The position numbers and the translations under genes were made by a program. Of a stretch of 35,120 nucleotides of DNA, positions 1 to 7,458 are shown one piece after another. Positions within the stretch are counted from its first letter, which is position 1, and the number at the start of each line of letters is the position of its first letter. The notes under the pieces are model-generated. The model was given only the letters and a program-made list of their open reading frames with translations, was not told the DNA's origin and did not search any database. The stretch covers positions 1 through 35,120 of the forward strand of contig JAQGIF010000099.1 of NCBI GenBank assembly GCA_028291345.1, in the 5' to 3' direction. Source of the DNA: Rhodospirillales bacterium (lineage in GTDB: Bacteria; Pseudomonadota; Alphaproteobacteria; BOG-932; Roseiterribacteraceae).

Positions 1-55
1 CGAAGGCTTGCCGATAGAGGCGTTCGATCTCTTTGTGTTGCTCCTGTGTATCCAT
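1..55 (-). CDS. N-terminal 18 codons of an unidentified protein (partial)
   Basis: An ATG at 55 opens a reading frame that runs off the left edge of the window; the visible residues begin MDTQEQHKEIERLYRQAF. The peptide is charged and looks helical. I do not recognise a family from so short a piece. No strong Shine-Dalgarno is visible, but an AT-rich upstream stretch with an inverted repeat (101-118) could hold its promoter. The frame could be chance; support is the lack of stops and the promoter-like DNA before it. Confidence 0.4.
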   Translation of the reverse strand, partial: MDTQEQHKEIERLYRQAF

Positions 56-399
56 CACTTTTACTACCACAGGGGCGGTCAAAAGGCAAGTTCTAATATA
101 TGATAAAGACCATTATCACATATAGGAACCAGAGTTAGAGGTTGGCGCTAGAGTCAGGATGGGGAGCGGGAGCAGCGCGAACGATCGCGTGATCTGTCCA
201 AGGATCGCGAGAGGGACGGGGATCGAGCGGTAAAAGGCGAATCTGATCGAGTTTTGAACCTGATAACGCTGGCTACCGACGAACCAATTCACATTGGTCA
301 ATGTTCGAAGCATCGGCAATCCGGCCCACGACAGTGACGGACGGCGATGCTGCGCCGCTCTCAATTTTGCCGATGAATCGAGGGCTCAGCGCAACGCGC
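56..399. other. Intergenic region with a TGATAA/TTATCA inverted repeat
   Basis: This 344-bp stretch lies between the leftmost partial gene and the 3' end of the HWE kinase. A short inverted repeat, TGATAA (101-106) and TTATCA (113-118), sits in AT-rich DNA about 50 bp upstream of the left gene and may be an operator or promoter element for it. I see no convincing coding region; the open frames here lack ribosome sites and family resemblance. Confidence 0.35.
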
Positions 400-1932
400 T
401 CAGCGAGTGCCTCCCTGGCATCGAGGAACAGAGGCTGGAAGGGGTAGCTCGAGCTTTGCCACAGGCGCCGTCAGGCGGCAGATTAATCCGCTCGGCATAT
501 AACGCACTTCGACATGTCCCTCGAATGCCCAGGCTAATTGACCTTCGATGAGCTGCGATCCAAAGCCCTTAATCGATGGGAGCACAACCGGAGGGCCTCC
601 ACTCTCGCGCCATAGAAAATGAAAAACGGCCACTCCGTCGTCGATCTTTTCCCACCAGGAAATCGCGATCCGCCCTCGGTCATTGGACAGCGCGCCGTAT
701 TTTATCGCGTTCGTCGCCAGCTCGTGAACGGCCAGACCCAGGGACAACGCCTGCTTGGATCCTATGACTATCTCCGGGCCAGACACCGAGATGCGGCGAT
801 GACCCATTCTGTGAGGCGTGAGTGCCTGCTCCACCACATCCCGAGTCGGGATGGCGGCGTGACTTTTGGCGGTAAGGAGTTTGTGAGCTTTGCCGAGAGC
901 ACCGAGGCGACTCATAAAAGTATCAAGCACGGTATCCGAGACCGCACCGCGGAATGTTTGCGACGCGATGCCGCTCACGACCGCAAGCGTGTTTTTGACC
1001 CGATGTTCAAGCTCGGCGTTGATCAGTTGCAAATGCTGTTCGGCATGAACGTGGTCTGTGACATCAACGCCCGCAACGAAAATGCCCGAAATTGCTCCAT
1101 TGGCCTCCACAATCGGCTGGAAGACGAAATCCACGAAGATTTCCTTAAGTGGCCCCCCAGCCAGAGGCCGTACCTTCAGGGGCGCCCGGGTGCCGACACG
1201 TGCTTTTCGCGCATTGTAAGCCTCCTCGAGGAGTTCCAAAGCCCCCTGCGGCACGATCTCGGGTATGATTTCTCGAAGCGGCTTACCGATGAAATCGCGG
1301 CCGCCGATAAGGTTCACAAACGCTGAATTGGTGAATTCGAACACTTGATCAGGGCCGCGTAACACCGCCATGTAGCCAGGGGCTTGCTCAAAAAGCTGCG
1401 TCAGCTGGCGTGTTTGACCCTCGAGAGATTCGTGTGACAAGTGCTGTGACGTCACTTCGCTGCAAAGCACAAACACGCCGCCGACGCCGCCTTCGATTGG
1501 TTCAAAACTATACGACCACCAGGCGTTTACCGGCTGCCCCCTGCGTATCACCGGCGCCAGACGATTTTCTTCCGATGTCGCCCCTTTACCTGCCATGACG
1601 TATTCGACCTGCGGACCGACAACGTCCCAGATATCCGCGCAGAAATCACGGGCGCGCCCCCCCAGCGCGCTCGGGTGTCGCCGAGCCTCCATCATTGGAA
1701 TGTAGGAATCATTATAGAATTGTATCAGCTGTGGCCCCCACCAAATGAGCATCGGTTGCTGAGCATTAAGTAGCAGCTGAAGGGTAACCTTTAGGCTTTC
1801 CGGCCAGCCTTCCGGTGGTCCGAGCACGGAACCTCTCCAGTCGTACGCACGAATACGGGCGCCCATTTCGCCGCCGCCGGCTAAAAAGTCGAACTCGTTC
1901 GATTGTGTTAAAGTCGTTTCCAATAGAGTCAC
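400..1932 (-). CDS. PAS-domain HWE-family sensor histidine kinase
   Basis: Soluble sensor kinase of 510 residues that should autophosphorylate on histidine and pass the phosphate to a response regulator not present here. Two PAS/GAF-like sensor regions fill residues ~25-165 and ~178-295. The kinase part follows: H-box LEHRVKNTLAV with His310, then HELATNAIKYG (His403, Asn408) and WRE at 441-443. The conserved N-box histidine and WxE are the family's defining marks. It has no signal peptide or membrane segment, so the sensor domains are cytoplasmic and could bind light- or redox-related cofactors, which the sequence does not settle. HWE kinases commonly act in the general stress response or light signalling of alphaproteobacteria. 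A perfect 8-bp dyad lies just upstream (1968-1984) and may control it. Confidence 0.9.
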   Translation of the reverse strand: MTLLETTLTQSNEFDFLAGGGEMGARIRAYDWRGSVLGPPEGWPESLKVTLQLLLNAQQPMLIWWGPQLIQFYNDSYIPMMEARRHPSALGGRARDFCADIWDVVGPQVEYVMAGKGATSEENRLAPVIRRGQPVNAWWSYSFEPIEGGVGGVFVLCSEVTSQHLSHESLEGQTRQLTQLFEQAPGYMAVLRGPDQVFEFTNSAFVNLIGGRDFIGKPLREIIPEIVPQGALELLEEAYNARKARVGTRAPLKVRPLAGGPLKEIFVDFVFQPIVEANGAISGIFVAGVDVTDHVHAEQHLQLINAELEHRVKNTLAVVSGIASQTFRGAVSDTVLDTFMSRLGALGKAHKLLTAKSHAAIPTRDVVEQALTPHRMGHRRISVSGPEIVIGSKQALSLGLAVHELATNAIKYGALSNDRGRIAISWWEKIDDGVAVFHFLWRESGGPPVVLPSIKGFGSQLIEGQLAWAFEGHVEVRYMPSGLICRLTAPVAKLELPLPASVPRCQGGTR

Positions 1933-1967
1933 GGGGCTCTTCCGGTTATTATGGACATATATTTGAG

Positions 1968-1984
1968 CAATTACTTAGTAATTG
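1968..1984. promoter_or_regulatory. Palindromic operator-like site upstream of the HWE kinase
   Basis: CAATTACTTAGTAATTG has perfect 8-bp arms around one central base, 36 bp upstream of the kinase start codon in AT-rich DNA. Its size and symmetry suit a dimeric helix-turn-helix regulator such as a MarR-type protein. That identity is inference; no such regulator is encoded nearby. Confidence 0.45.
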
Positions 1985-2427
1985 GCAGTGCTCCTACGGC
2001 CATGCTCTCATCACAGTGCACTAATTTTTGGCAACGAATCGTGGCGCTTCAAAAACCGTGCCTGATCAACTCCACCACCAAACGCAAAGCGCGCGCGCGT
2101 CGCTGCGTCAGGCTCTCACGGTTACTCCGCGACGCACGCTCACTCCCTGTCCACCGCAACACAAAGGGGCACTTATTCGGCGCGCCGATTGACAGTGTAC
2201 GTAACCTAATAGAGCTCTCGACAGAGCCCTTGCGCCCTTGCGCCCTTTCACCTGATCCGCCAGGCGGATACGCGGCTCAGGACCGCTCCCGTCGTTGCAT
2301 AGGCCATGCATCTCGGCAAAGTCCGTAGGCGTAATTAACTTCGCGCCGTTCGTGCCGTCCGCAGAAATTTTTCCTTGGAAATCCGCCAGCATCCGCAGGC
2401 TTTGGAGTCCTTTCCGTCTGATTTTGT
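1985..2427. other. Non-coding stretch downstream of phaB and upstream of the HWE kinase
   Basis: About 440 bp without a supportable gene. It contains a tandem TTGCGCCC repeat (around 2230-2243) and a small hairpin, ATCCGCC/GGCGGAT at 2255-2269 with a 1-base spacer. That hairpin lies ~160 bp past the phaB stop and has no T-run, so it is at best a weak terminator. Open frames on both strands resemble no family I know. Confidence 0.4.
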
Positions 2428-3150
2428 CTAGTACATGTGTTGCCCCCCATTGATCGACAGAGTCGATCCGGTGATGAAGCCGGCGTCGTCCGCGACCAGG
2501 AAGGCCACGCCGCGCGCGATCTCATGCCCTTGGCCGAGACGCCCCACCGGAATTCGCGCAACGATCTTATCCAGCACGTGCGCCGGCACTTTGCGCACCA
2601 TGTCGGTGTCAATATAGCCTGGCGCGATCGCGTTCACCGTGACGCCCTTGCCGGCGCCTTCCTGGGCCAGGGCTTTGGTGAAGCCGTGAATGGCCGATTT
2701 GGCGGCGGCGTAGTTCACCTGGCCGTACTGGCCGGCTTGGCCGTTGACCGAGCCGATATTGACGATGCGGCCAAAACCGCGCGAGCGCATGCCGCCGAAC
2801 ACCGGGGACGACATGTTGAAGCAGGAGCTGAGGTTGGTTTCGATGACCTCGGCCCAGTCTGTGTAGGTCATCTTGTGCATCGTTGCATCGCGCGTAATGC
2901 CGGCATTGTTCACCAGCACATCGGCGGGACCGAGTTCTTTCTCGATTTTGCCGATGGCGTCGCGGCACGAATCATGGTCGCCGACGTTCCATTTCCAGGC
3001 GGGAATGCCGGTTGCGGCCGTGAATTCCTGAGCCCTTTCATCATCGCCGCCGTAACCGGCCGCGACCTTGTACCCCTTGTCCCGCAATGCCAGCGCGATT
3101 GCTTCGCCGATGCCGCGCGTTCCCCCCGTGACGATAGCCACCCGTGTCAT
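2428..3150 (-). CDS. phaB: Acetoacetyl-CoA reductase (PHB synthesis)
   Basis: NADPH-dependent short-chain dehydrogenase that reduces acetoacetyl-CoA to (R)-3-hydroxybutyryl-CoA, the monomer precursor for polyhydroxybutyrate, in the cytoplasm. At 240 residues it has normal family length. The Rossmann motif TGGTRGIG is at residues 8-15, NNAG at 81-84, and the catalytic set Ser134, Tyr147 and Lys151 (NYAAAKS) keeps the spacing of characterised PhaB enzymes. The VNGQAGQYGQVNY stretch is typical of PhaB rather than FabG, although a FabG-like role cannot be fully excluded. The start has an AGGA ribosome site 7 bases upstream. It lies 76 bp downstream of the phasin gene on the same strand, so the two probably form a PHA operon; no phaA or phaC is in view. 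Confidence 0.92.
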   Translation of the reverse strand: MTRVAIVTGGTRGIGEAIALALRDKGYKVAAGYGGDDERAQEFTAATGIPAWKWNVGDHDSCRDAIGKIEKELGPADVLVNNAGITRDATMHKMTYTDWAEVIETNLSSCFNMSSPVFGGMRSRGFGRIVNIGSVNGQAGQYGQVNYAAAKSAIHGFTKALAQEGAGKGVTVNAIAPGYIDTDMVRKVPAHVLDKIVARIPVGRLGQGHEIARGVAFLVADDAGFITGSTLSINGGQHMY

Positions 3151-3226
3151 GATAATTCCTGAATTGTTGCGCGAATGGTGAAAGGAAGCCGGGGCGCCTA
3201 ATCCGAGCGCACCGGTGGTTCGTTCG

Positions 3227-3682
3227 CTACGGCGTCGGAGAACTGGGTTTCATAGCGGTTTTGGCTTTTGCGACGGCGTCTTTCATCTCGGTGAGGCTTT
3301 CGGTAACCCGTTTGGCGACCAGATCGCCGACCTCGGCATTTACTTTCGTGAGAAGGCCGGATGCTTCGCGCAAGTTGCTGACGCCCTTCTCGAAAGAGGT
3401 CTTCACGGCGTCGGCATGCTGCGCGAACTTCTCATCCGGCGCGCCTGGTGACCAAAGATGGCGCAATCCGTTCGCGCCCTCGGTGGCCGTTTGCGTGAGA
3501 ATCTCGACCTGGCGGCGATATATTGTCAGCCAGGACTCAGCGGCGATTCGCGTGGCCGCCGCGACCGCTTCGACATTTCGGCGCTGCACTGAAACTATGT
3601 GGTCGACCGGTAATACCTGGATTGGGAATGATGTTAATAAGCTGCCAAAATCAATAGGTTGTGCTGTACTCTGAGTTCTCAT
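3227..3682 (-). CDS. phaP: Phasin family protein (PHA granule coat)
   Basis: Small (151 residues) amphipathic helical protein of the Phasin_2 type. Such proteins coat polyhydroxyalkanoate granules and control their size and number. The N-terminus carries a hydrophobic stretch (residues ~14-30), followed by long alanine-rich helices with heptad character, including RRNVEAVAAATRIAAESW and a C-terminal helix with LTKVNAEVGDLVAKR. The tail is Lys/Ala/Pro-rich, as is usual for phasins. The ATG has a GAGG ribosome site. It precedes phaB on the same strand, which supports a PHA role. The gene symbol is by family only, because bacteria often have several phasins. Confidence 0.88.
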   Translation of the reverse strand: MRTQSTAQPIDFGSLLTSFPIQVLPVDHIVSVQRRNVEAVAAATRIAAESWLTIYRRQVEILTQTATEGANGLRHLWSPGAPDEKFAQHADAVKTSFEKGVSNLREASGLLTKVNAEVGDLVAKRVTESLTEMKDAVAKAKTAMKPSSPTP

Positions 3683-3739
3683 CGAATAATCGCCTCTTTA
3701 ATTTTGGGTTAGTCTGCGATGTGCTCCAGCCACGATCCG

Positions 3740-3772
3740 TGGACCGGTCCAAAAGTAATGCGGAATGCATTC
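3740..3772. promoter_or_regulatory. Two perfect palindromes between the Crp-like regulator and the phasin gene
   Basis: TGGACCGGTCCA (3740-3751) is a perfect 12-bp palindrome and GAATGCATTC (3763-3772) a perfect 10-bp palindrome. Both lie in the 132-bp gap upstream of phasin, where its promoter should be. They may be operators for a PHA-responsive repressor, or the first may help end transcription from the regulator gene. The function is inferred from position alone. Confidence 0.35.
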
Positions 3773-3814
3773 TTCTCGGCTACTATGATTTGCGCTGAAC
3801 CCTTTGTCCGTCTT

Positions 3815-4576
3815 CTAGCGTACAATACTATGCTGTCTCGCAGCATCGGCGCCGCCCCTCCTCGGACGCGCTACGCGCCAGGGTAGGTGCGAGTAGATCT
3901 CCCGGCGGGTCTGAATGCATTCGCATGCGACCTGCTCGAGCCCGTACGGGTCCATGATGGTGATTCGCCCCCGCGCCTGGGTGATCAGGCCGGCGCATTG
4001 CAACGCCCGCGCAACCGTGGTGATCCCGGGACGTCGCACGCCGAGAAGGTGGGCGATCACCTCCTGGGTCAGCGGCAGCACGTCGCTACCGGTGCAGTCG
4101 CGGGCCGCCAGCAGCTTGGCTGCGCAGCGCGCCTCGACCGAATGCCAGGCGATGCAGGCGGCCCGTTGCCCGACCAGCGCCAGGACCGCAACGGTAAATG
4201 CCCGCAGATAATAACGAAGAACGGGGGTGCCTTGGATCACGCCGCGAAGTTCGGAGCCTGAAACACACATCGCGGGTCCTCCGATCGTGCTGACCAACTC
4301 GAATGGATGGCTTAGAGGGCCCAAAACCGACGCCAAGCCGACGGCGCCTTGGTGGCCGACGCCCCCGATCTCGACCGAGTTGCCGTCGCGCATCGTCGCA
4401 AGCGACGAGATCATCCCGCCGCACGGGAAGATCACCCGATCCGATTCTTCGCCGGCGCGTTGCAGAACGGCGTTTGGCACCAGCAAGATGGGCTTGAGGA
4501 GCGGACGAAGGTGCGCAAGCTCCCCTCTCGGAAGCGAATTCAGCAGCTGGTTGGTCGGCCCGTAGCTCATGGCCAT
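3815..4576 (-). CDS. Crp/Fnr-family transcriptional regulator
   Basis: DNA-binding regulator of 253 residues with an N-terminal cyclic-nucleotide-binding-type beta-roll (residues ~20-130, including SSLATMRDGNSVEIG and the GGVGHQGAVG turn). A dimer helix follows, then a C-terminal winged helix-turn-helix (LTQEVIAHLLGVRRPGITTVARALQCAGLI, ~168-197). The N-terminal cysteine cluster that binds an Fe-S centre in FNR is absent, so direct oxygen sensing of that type is unlikely. The Arg/Ala-rich tail is longer than usual. It lies upstream of phasin-phaB on the same strand, 132 bp away, so it may regulate PHA metabolism, but this is inference. Its own promoter should be in 4577-4803. Confidence 0.88.
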   Translation of the reverse strand: MAMSYGPTNQLLNSLPRGELAHLRPLLKPILLVPNAVLQRAGEESDRVIFPCGGMISSLATMRDGNSVEIGGVGHQGAVGLASVLGPLSHPFELVSTIGGPAMCVSGSELRGVIQGTPVLRYYLRAFTVAVLALVGQRAACIAWHSVEARCAAKLLAARDCTGSDVLPLTQEVIAHLLGVRRPGITTVARALQCAGLITQARGRITIMDPYGLEQVACECIQTRREIYSHLPWRVARPRRGGADAARQHSIVR

Positions 4577-4803
4577 TCTCCGGCCACCGATGCTTAACTG
4601 GGCATTCTTGTCGGACTGCCCCCGGACAACGGCGGCTCGTGCAGCGTCAATTTGTCACGTTAGCACGAAGTTTATCTGATCAGGCAAAAAATCCGGTGAG
4701 GCGGCCCGCGACTTCCCCTCGCTCGACGGCGGACATTCGCTTCACTAAATGCGCAACGCGCCCGTCGATCATCAGGAAGACCCCTGAGCCAGCGCGCACC
4801 GAT

Positions 4804-5535
4804 TCATATCGGCGTGTTGCGCTCCAGAAACGCGCGTACGCGCCGAATTGACTCTTCGAGATAGTTTGGCCCGCGCCAGTCGGTCTGGACCTCGATATTC
4901 GGCGCGAGGGCGGCGATCTCCGCGCTTGTATGGGGCGGGTGCGGCTTGTCGGTGCCGGGCTGGAGAAACAAGGGCGTCCGGCAGTTCTTTACGAAATCAC
5001 GCGTGACGGAAAAGACGAAATCGCCACCGAACATGTTGCGGCCGAACGCGTCGATGGTCGCTTGGGAAATCGAAGGCTCGCGGGCGCGCACCGTCTCGCC
5101 ATAGCTTTCGACCCCGGCGTCCCAGACATCGCGGTTATCATCGAGGCCGATCGGATTCTGCAGCACGGCCGCGGTGACGCGACAGGGGTCGTGTTCGATC
5201 GCTTCGAAGCAATAGCTGCCGCCGATGCAGCCGCCCATCACATGGAACCTGTCAAAGCCCAGCTGATCCATCAGGGCGAAATGATCGCCGGCAAATGTGT
5301 GCCAGCCGTCATCGGGTTTGACGTCGCCCATCGACTTGCCGGCATTGCGCTGATCCATCGCGATCACGGTAAATCTGTCGGACAGCGCCGCGCGTGGGTC
5401 CATCCAGGGCGCGTTCGCGAGCGACCAGAAGCCAACCGCCGATTTTAGCCCACCAGGTGCAAACAGCAGAATGGGAAAGCCGGTGCCGTGGACCTCATAA
5501 TAAAGCTCCGCATCCGGACGCTTGAACATTGCCAT
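4804..5535 (-). CDS. Alpha/beta-hydrolase with a cysteine at the nucleophile elbow
   Basis: Single-domain alpha/beta-hydrolase of 243 residues, cytoplasmic, substrate unknown. The oxyanion region is LLFAPGG (~24-29), the strand-4 motif is DQRNAGKS (~61-68), and the nucleophile elbow reads GGCIGG (101-106). Cys103 therefore replaces the usual serine, as in dienelactone hydrolases. A probable acid region is QPGTDKPHPP. The final helix lacks an obvious HxxE-type catalytic histidine (it reads GPNYLEES), so the base is uncertain. I chose ATG 5535 because a GGAG ribosome site stands 9 bases upstream and homology begins there; the frame stays open further 5' but only inside the neighbouring gene. 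It follows the beta-lactamase-like gene by 44 bp and is probably co-transcribed. Confidence 0.85.
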   Translation of the reverse strand: MAMFKRPDAELYYEVHGTGFPILLFAPGGLKSAVGFWSLANAPWMDPRAALSDRFTVIAMDQRNAGKSMGDVKPDDGWHTFAGDHFALMDQLGFDRFHVMGGCIGGSYCFEAIEHDPCRVTAAVLQNPIGLDDNRDVWDAGVESYGETVRAREPSISQATIDAFGRNMFGGDFVFSVTRDFVKNCRTPLFLQPGTDKPHPPHTSAEIAALAPNIEVQTDWRGPNYLEESIRRVRAFLERNTPI

Positions 5536-5579
5536 GATGATCGCTCCGCATCGCCGCCCGATCGGCAGCGTGAAGAGGA

Positions 5580-6773
5580 TTAATCGTCGAGCGCCTGATA
5601 GGCCAGTGCCCAAATATCGGTATAGATCGGCTCGGGCACGGGGCTGCGCATCATCCGCTGGGTCAGCAAAATGCAGGTCAGACCCTCGTTCGGGTCGTTG
5701 CGCGCCGACGTGCCCAGCCCGCCGTCCCAGCCGTAGCTGCCGGGCGAGAGATAGCCGTGGCGCTGCGTCGTTACACCCATGCCGAAGCCCCAGCCATTGG
5801 TGTCCCAGAAGCCGGGATAGAACGGCGATGCCGCTTTTTGCGCCGGAGTCAGCTGATCTGTCGTCATCACCTCGACGGTCGGCCGCGACAGGATGCGCAC
5901 GCCGCCATGTTTGCCCAGACCCATCATCATCCGGCTGAAGGCGAGATAGTCGTCGGCGGTCGAGACCAGCCCGCCGCCGCCCGACGCGAAATCCGGTGGA
6001 CTGCCCCACCGCCCGCCCCGCGCCCGATCATAAAGTTTGAGCCCAGTTTCCGGATCGGATCCGTAGGAGGTTGCCAGCCGGTCCAGCTTGGTCTCCGGCA
6101 CACTAAAGGCTGTATCCGCCATGCCCAGCGGGGCGAATATCCGCTCCGCCAGGAAATCCGCGAGGTCCATGCCAGAGACGCGGGCGACCAGCACGCCTAG
6201 AATATCCGAGGCGGTGTGATAGAGCCAAGCCTCACCCGGCTGATGGATCAAGGGCAGAGTAGCCAGCTTCGCCATCCATGCGTCGGGGGAAATAGTCGGC
6301 GGGTTCGGCCCTGGCGCAAGACCGGCATCGGCGATTGCCTGCTGGATCGGGTAGGTGCCGGGATAGGTCATCACGGCGCCATACCCGCTGCGGAAGGTTA
6401 GAAGATCGCGCAAGGTGATCGGGCGATTGGCCGGTACCGTGTCGTCGACCTGGCTCGCAATGGTGCGCAGAACCTTACGATCCGCCAATTCGGGCAGCAG
6501 TCGGTCCACCGGCGAGTCGAGATTGAGCTTTCCCTCCTCCACCAGGGTCATGGCCGCCGCCGCCGCGATCGGCTTGGTCATCGAGGCGATGCGGAAGATC
6601 GTATCGCGCGCCATCGGCACCCCGCTCGTCAGGTCCTGCACGCCCCGCGTCTCGACATGTACGGTGTCGCCGCGCGCGATCAGCGCGACCAGACCGGCGA
6701 CCTCCCCACGGTCGACAAAACCCTGCATCGCGTCGGTCAAGCGCCGCAGCCTTGTGCGTGAAAATCCGGACAT
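5580..6773 (-). CDS. Serine hydrolase, beta-lactamase/EstB-like
   Basis: Penicillin-binding-protein-fold serine hydrolase (397 residues, class C beta-lactamase-related, family VIII esterase-like). The SxxK motif is Ser64-Met-Thr-Lys67, the second motif is Tyr185-His-Thr in place of the YxN of true AmpC enzymes, and the third is WDGG at 349-352 in place of KTG. This pattern fits EstB-type esterases more than resistance enzymes. There is no signal peptide, so it should be cytoplasmic. The ATG follows a strong GGGAGGG site. The start region lies inside a direct repeat shared with 7406-7458, and the last codons of a second SRPBCC gene copy immediately precede it. Likely operon order: SRPBCC, VOC, this gene, alpha/beta-hydrolase. 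Confidence 0.9.
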   Translation of the reverse strand: MSGFSRTRLRRLTDAMQGFVDRGEVAGLVALIARGDTVHVETRGVQDLTSGVPMARDTIFRIASMTKPIAAAAAMTLVEEGKLNLDSPVDRLLPELADRKVLRTIASQVDDTVPANRPITLRDLLTFRSGYGAVMTYPGTYPIQQAIADAGLAPGPNPPTISPDAWMAKLATLPLIHQPGEAWLYHTASDILGVLVARVSGMDLADFLAERIFAPLGMADTAFSVPETKLDRLATSYGSDPETGLKLYDRARGGRWGSPPDFASGGGGLVSTADDYLAFSRMMMGLGKHGGVRILSRPTVEVMTTDQLTPAQKAASPFYPGFWDTNGWGFGMGVTTQRHGYLSPGSYGWDGGLGTSARNDPNEGLTCILLTQRMMRSPVPEPIYTDIWALAYQALDD

Positions 6774-6818
6774 TCGACCCTCCCTTTAAGCTTGCCCCAG
6801 ATAGTCGGAGAGCCGGTC
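6765..6818. repeat. Direct repeat copy A flanking the VOC gene
   Basis: Fifty-four bases that match 7406-7458 with only a few mismatches and one single-base gap. The copy spans the start codon and ribosome site of the beta-lactamase-like gene. Beyond it lies an out-of-context copy of the SRPBCC 3' end, encoding DRLSDYLGQA-stop on the minus strand. The intact SRPBCC gene ends in DRLADYLGQA-stop. Confidence 0.85.
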
Positions 6819-6846
6819 AGCATCCCCCGTGAAGATTTGTCGGGGA

Positions 6847-7284
6847 TCAGCCGGCATAAGCCTTGTCGAGGTCAGCTATGACGATCTTTTGCATCTTCAT
6901 CATGGCCTGCATGGCGCGATCGGCCTTATTGCGATCGGGATCGCTCAGGTAACGGCCGAGGGCCGTGGGCACAACCTGCCAGGACAGGCCGAATTTGTCC
7001 TTGAGCCATCCGCATTTCGATTCCTCGCCGCCGCCGGCGATCAGTCTGTTCCAGAAGTAGTCCACCTCTTCCTGGCTCTCGACGCTGATGAAGAAGGAGA
7101 TCGCCTCGTTAAACTTGTATTTTGGGCCGCCACTGAGGGCGTTGAACTTCTGCCCCTCGAGCTCGAAACTCGCCATGAAGTCATTGACGGTTTCGATCTT
7201 CGCATTGGGAAACACCGATTTGTAAAAGGCGACAGCCTCGGAGACGTTATTGTCGAACCAGAGGAACGGCGTGATCGAAGTCAT
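6847..7284 (-). CDS. VOC-superfamily PhnB-like protein
   Basis: Small (145 residues) vicinal-oxygen-chelate fold protein of the PhnB/3-demethylubiquinone-methyltransferase-like group, whose members are mostly of unknown reaction. It begins with the typical ITPFLWFDNNVSEAVAFYKSVF and continues with FNALSGGPKYKFNEAISFFISVE and GWLKDKFGLSWQVVP, both diagnostic of this family. The C-terminus is a helix rich in Met and Lys (MQAMMKMQKI), again normal for the group. The ATG has an AAGGA site. The gene sits between two copies of a ~53-bp direct repeat (6765-6818, 7406-7458), which suggests it entered an existing SRPBCC-hydrolase pair by duplication or recombination. AHSA1-type SRPBCC and PhnB-like genes often neighbour each other in bacteria. 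Confidence 0.9.
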   Translation of the reverse strand: MTSITPFLWFDNNVSEAVAFYKSVFPNAKIETVNDFMASFELEGQKFNALSGGPKYKFNEAISFFISVESQEEVDYFWNRLIAGGGEESKCGWLKDKFGLSWQVVPTALGRYLSDPDRNKADRAMQAMMKMQKIVIADLDKAYAG

Positions 7285-7327
7285 TGGGGATGTCCTTTTG
7301 GTTGGGTTGGGTTGAGATGCCCCGCGC

Positions 7328-7414
7328 TCAGGCGGAAGCCTTGCTGGCCAGCAATTCGTCGAGACTGAGGCGCATCAAACTGTGCCGCATCCTTGCGGAT
7401 GAAAGTCCGGACAT
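7328..7414 (-). pseudogene. Remnant of the beta-lactamase-like gene start (28 codons)
   Basis: Downstream of the SRPBCC stop there is a GGGAGG ribosome site and ATG opening a 28-codon frame that begins MSGLSSARMRH. It resembles the intact hydrolase start MSGFSRTRLRR at 6773 and then diverges before a stop. It lies within and beyond direct-repeat copy B. The simplest reading is a truncated copy left when the VOC gene came between SRPBCC and the hydrolase. Translation of the short peptide is possible, because its ribosome site is intact, but a function is unlikely. Confidence 0.6.
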
Positions 7415-7458
7415 ACGATCCTCCCTTAAGCTTGCCCCAAATAGTCGGCGAGCCGGTC
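7406..7458. repeat. Direct repeat copy B flanking the VOC gene
   Basis: Partner of 6765-6818, in the same orientation, about 640 bp away. It covers the SRPBCC stop region, the ribosome site and the start of the truncated hydrolase frame. Recombination between the two copies would remove the VOC gene and leave SRPBCC directly joined to the hydrolase. Confidence 0.85.

Noticed and set aside
116-364. 82-codon minus-strand frame
   Set aside because: Composition is not protein-like, there is no ribosome site, and it sits in the gap between two genes.
1951-2392. Open frames on both strands between phaB and the HWE kinase
   Set aside because: No ribosome site, no recognisable family and overlapping each other.
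2437-3162. 241-codon plus-strand frame
   Set aside because: Lies opposite phaB, which has full catalytic motifs.
5580-6773. Beta-lactamase as an antibiotic resistance gene
   Set aside because: Lacks a signal peptide, the YxN and the KTG motifs; EstB-like esterase is a better fit.
6765-7458. Direct repeats as an insertion-sequence target duplication
   Set aside because: The repeat is ~53 bp, imperfect and spans gene ends; there is no transposase or terminal inverted repeat.
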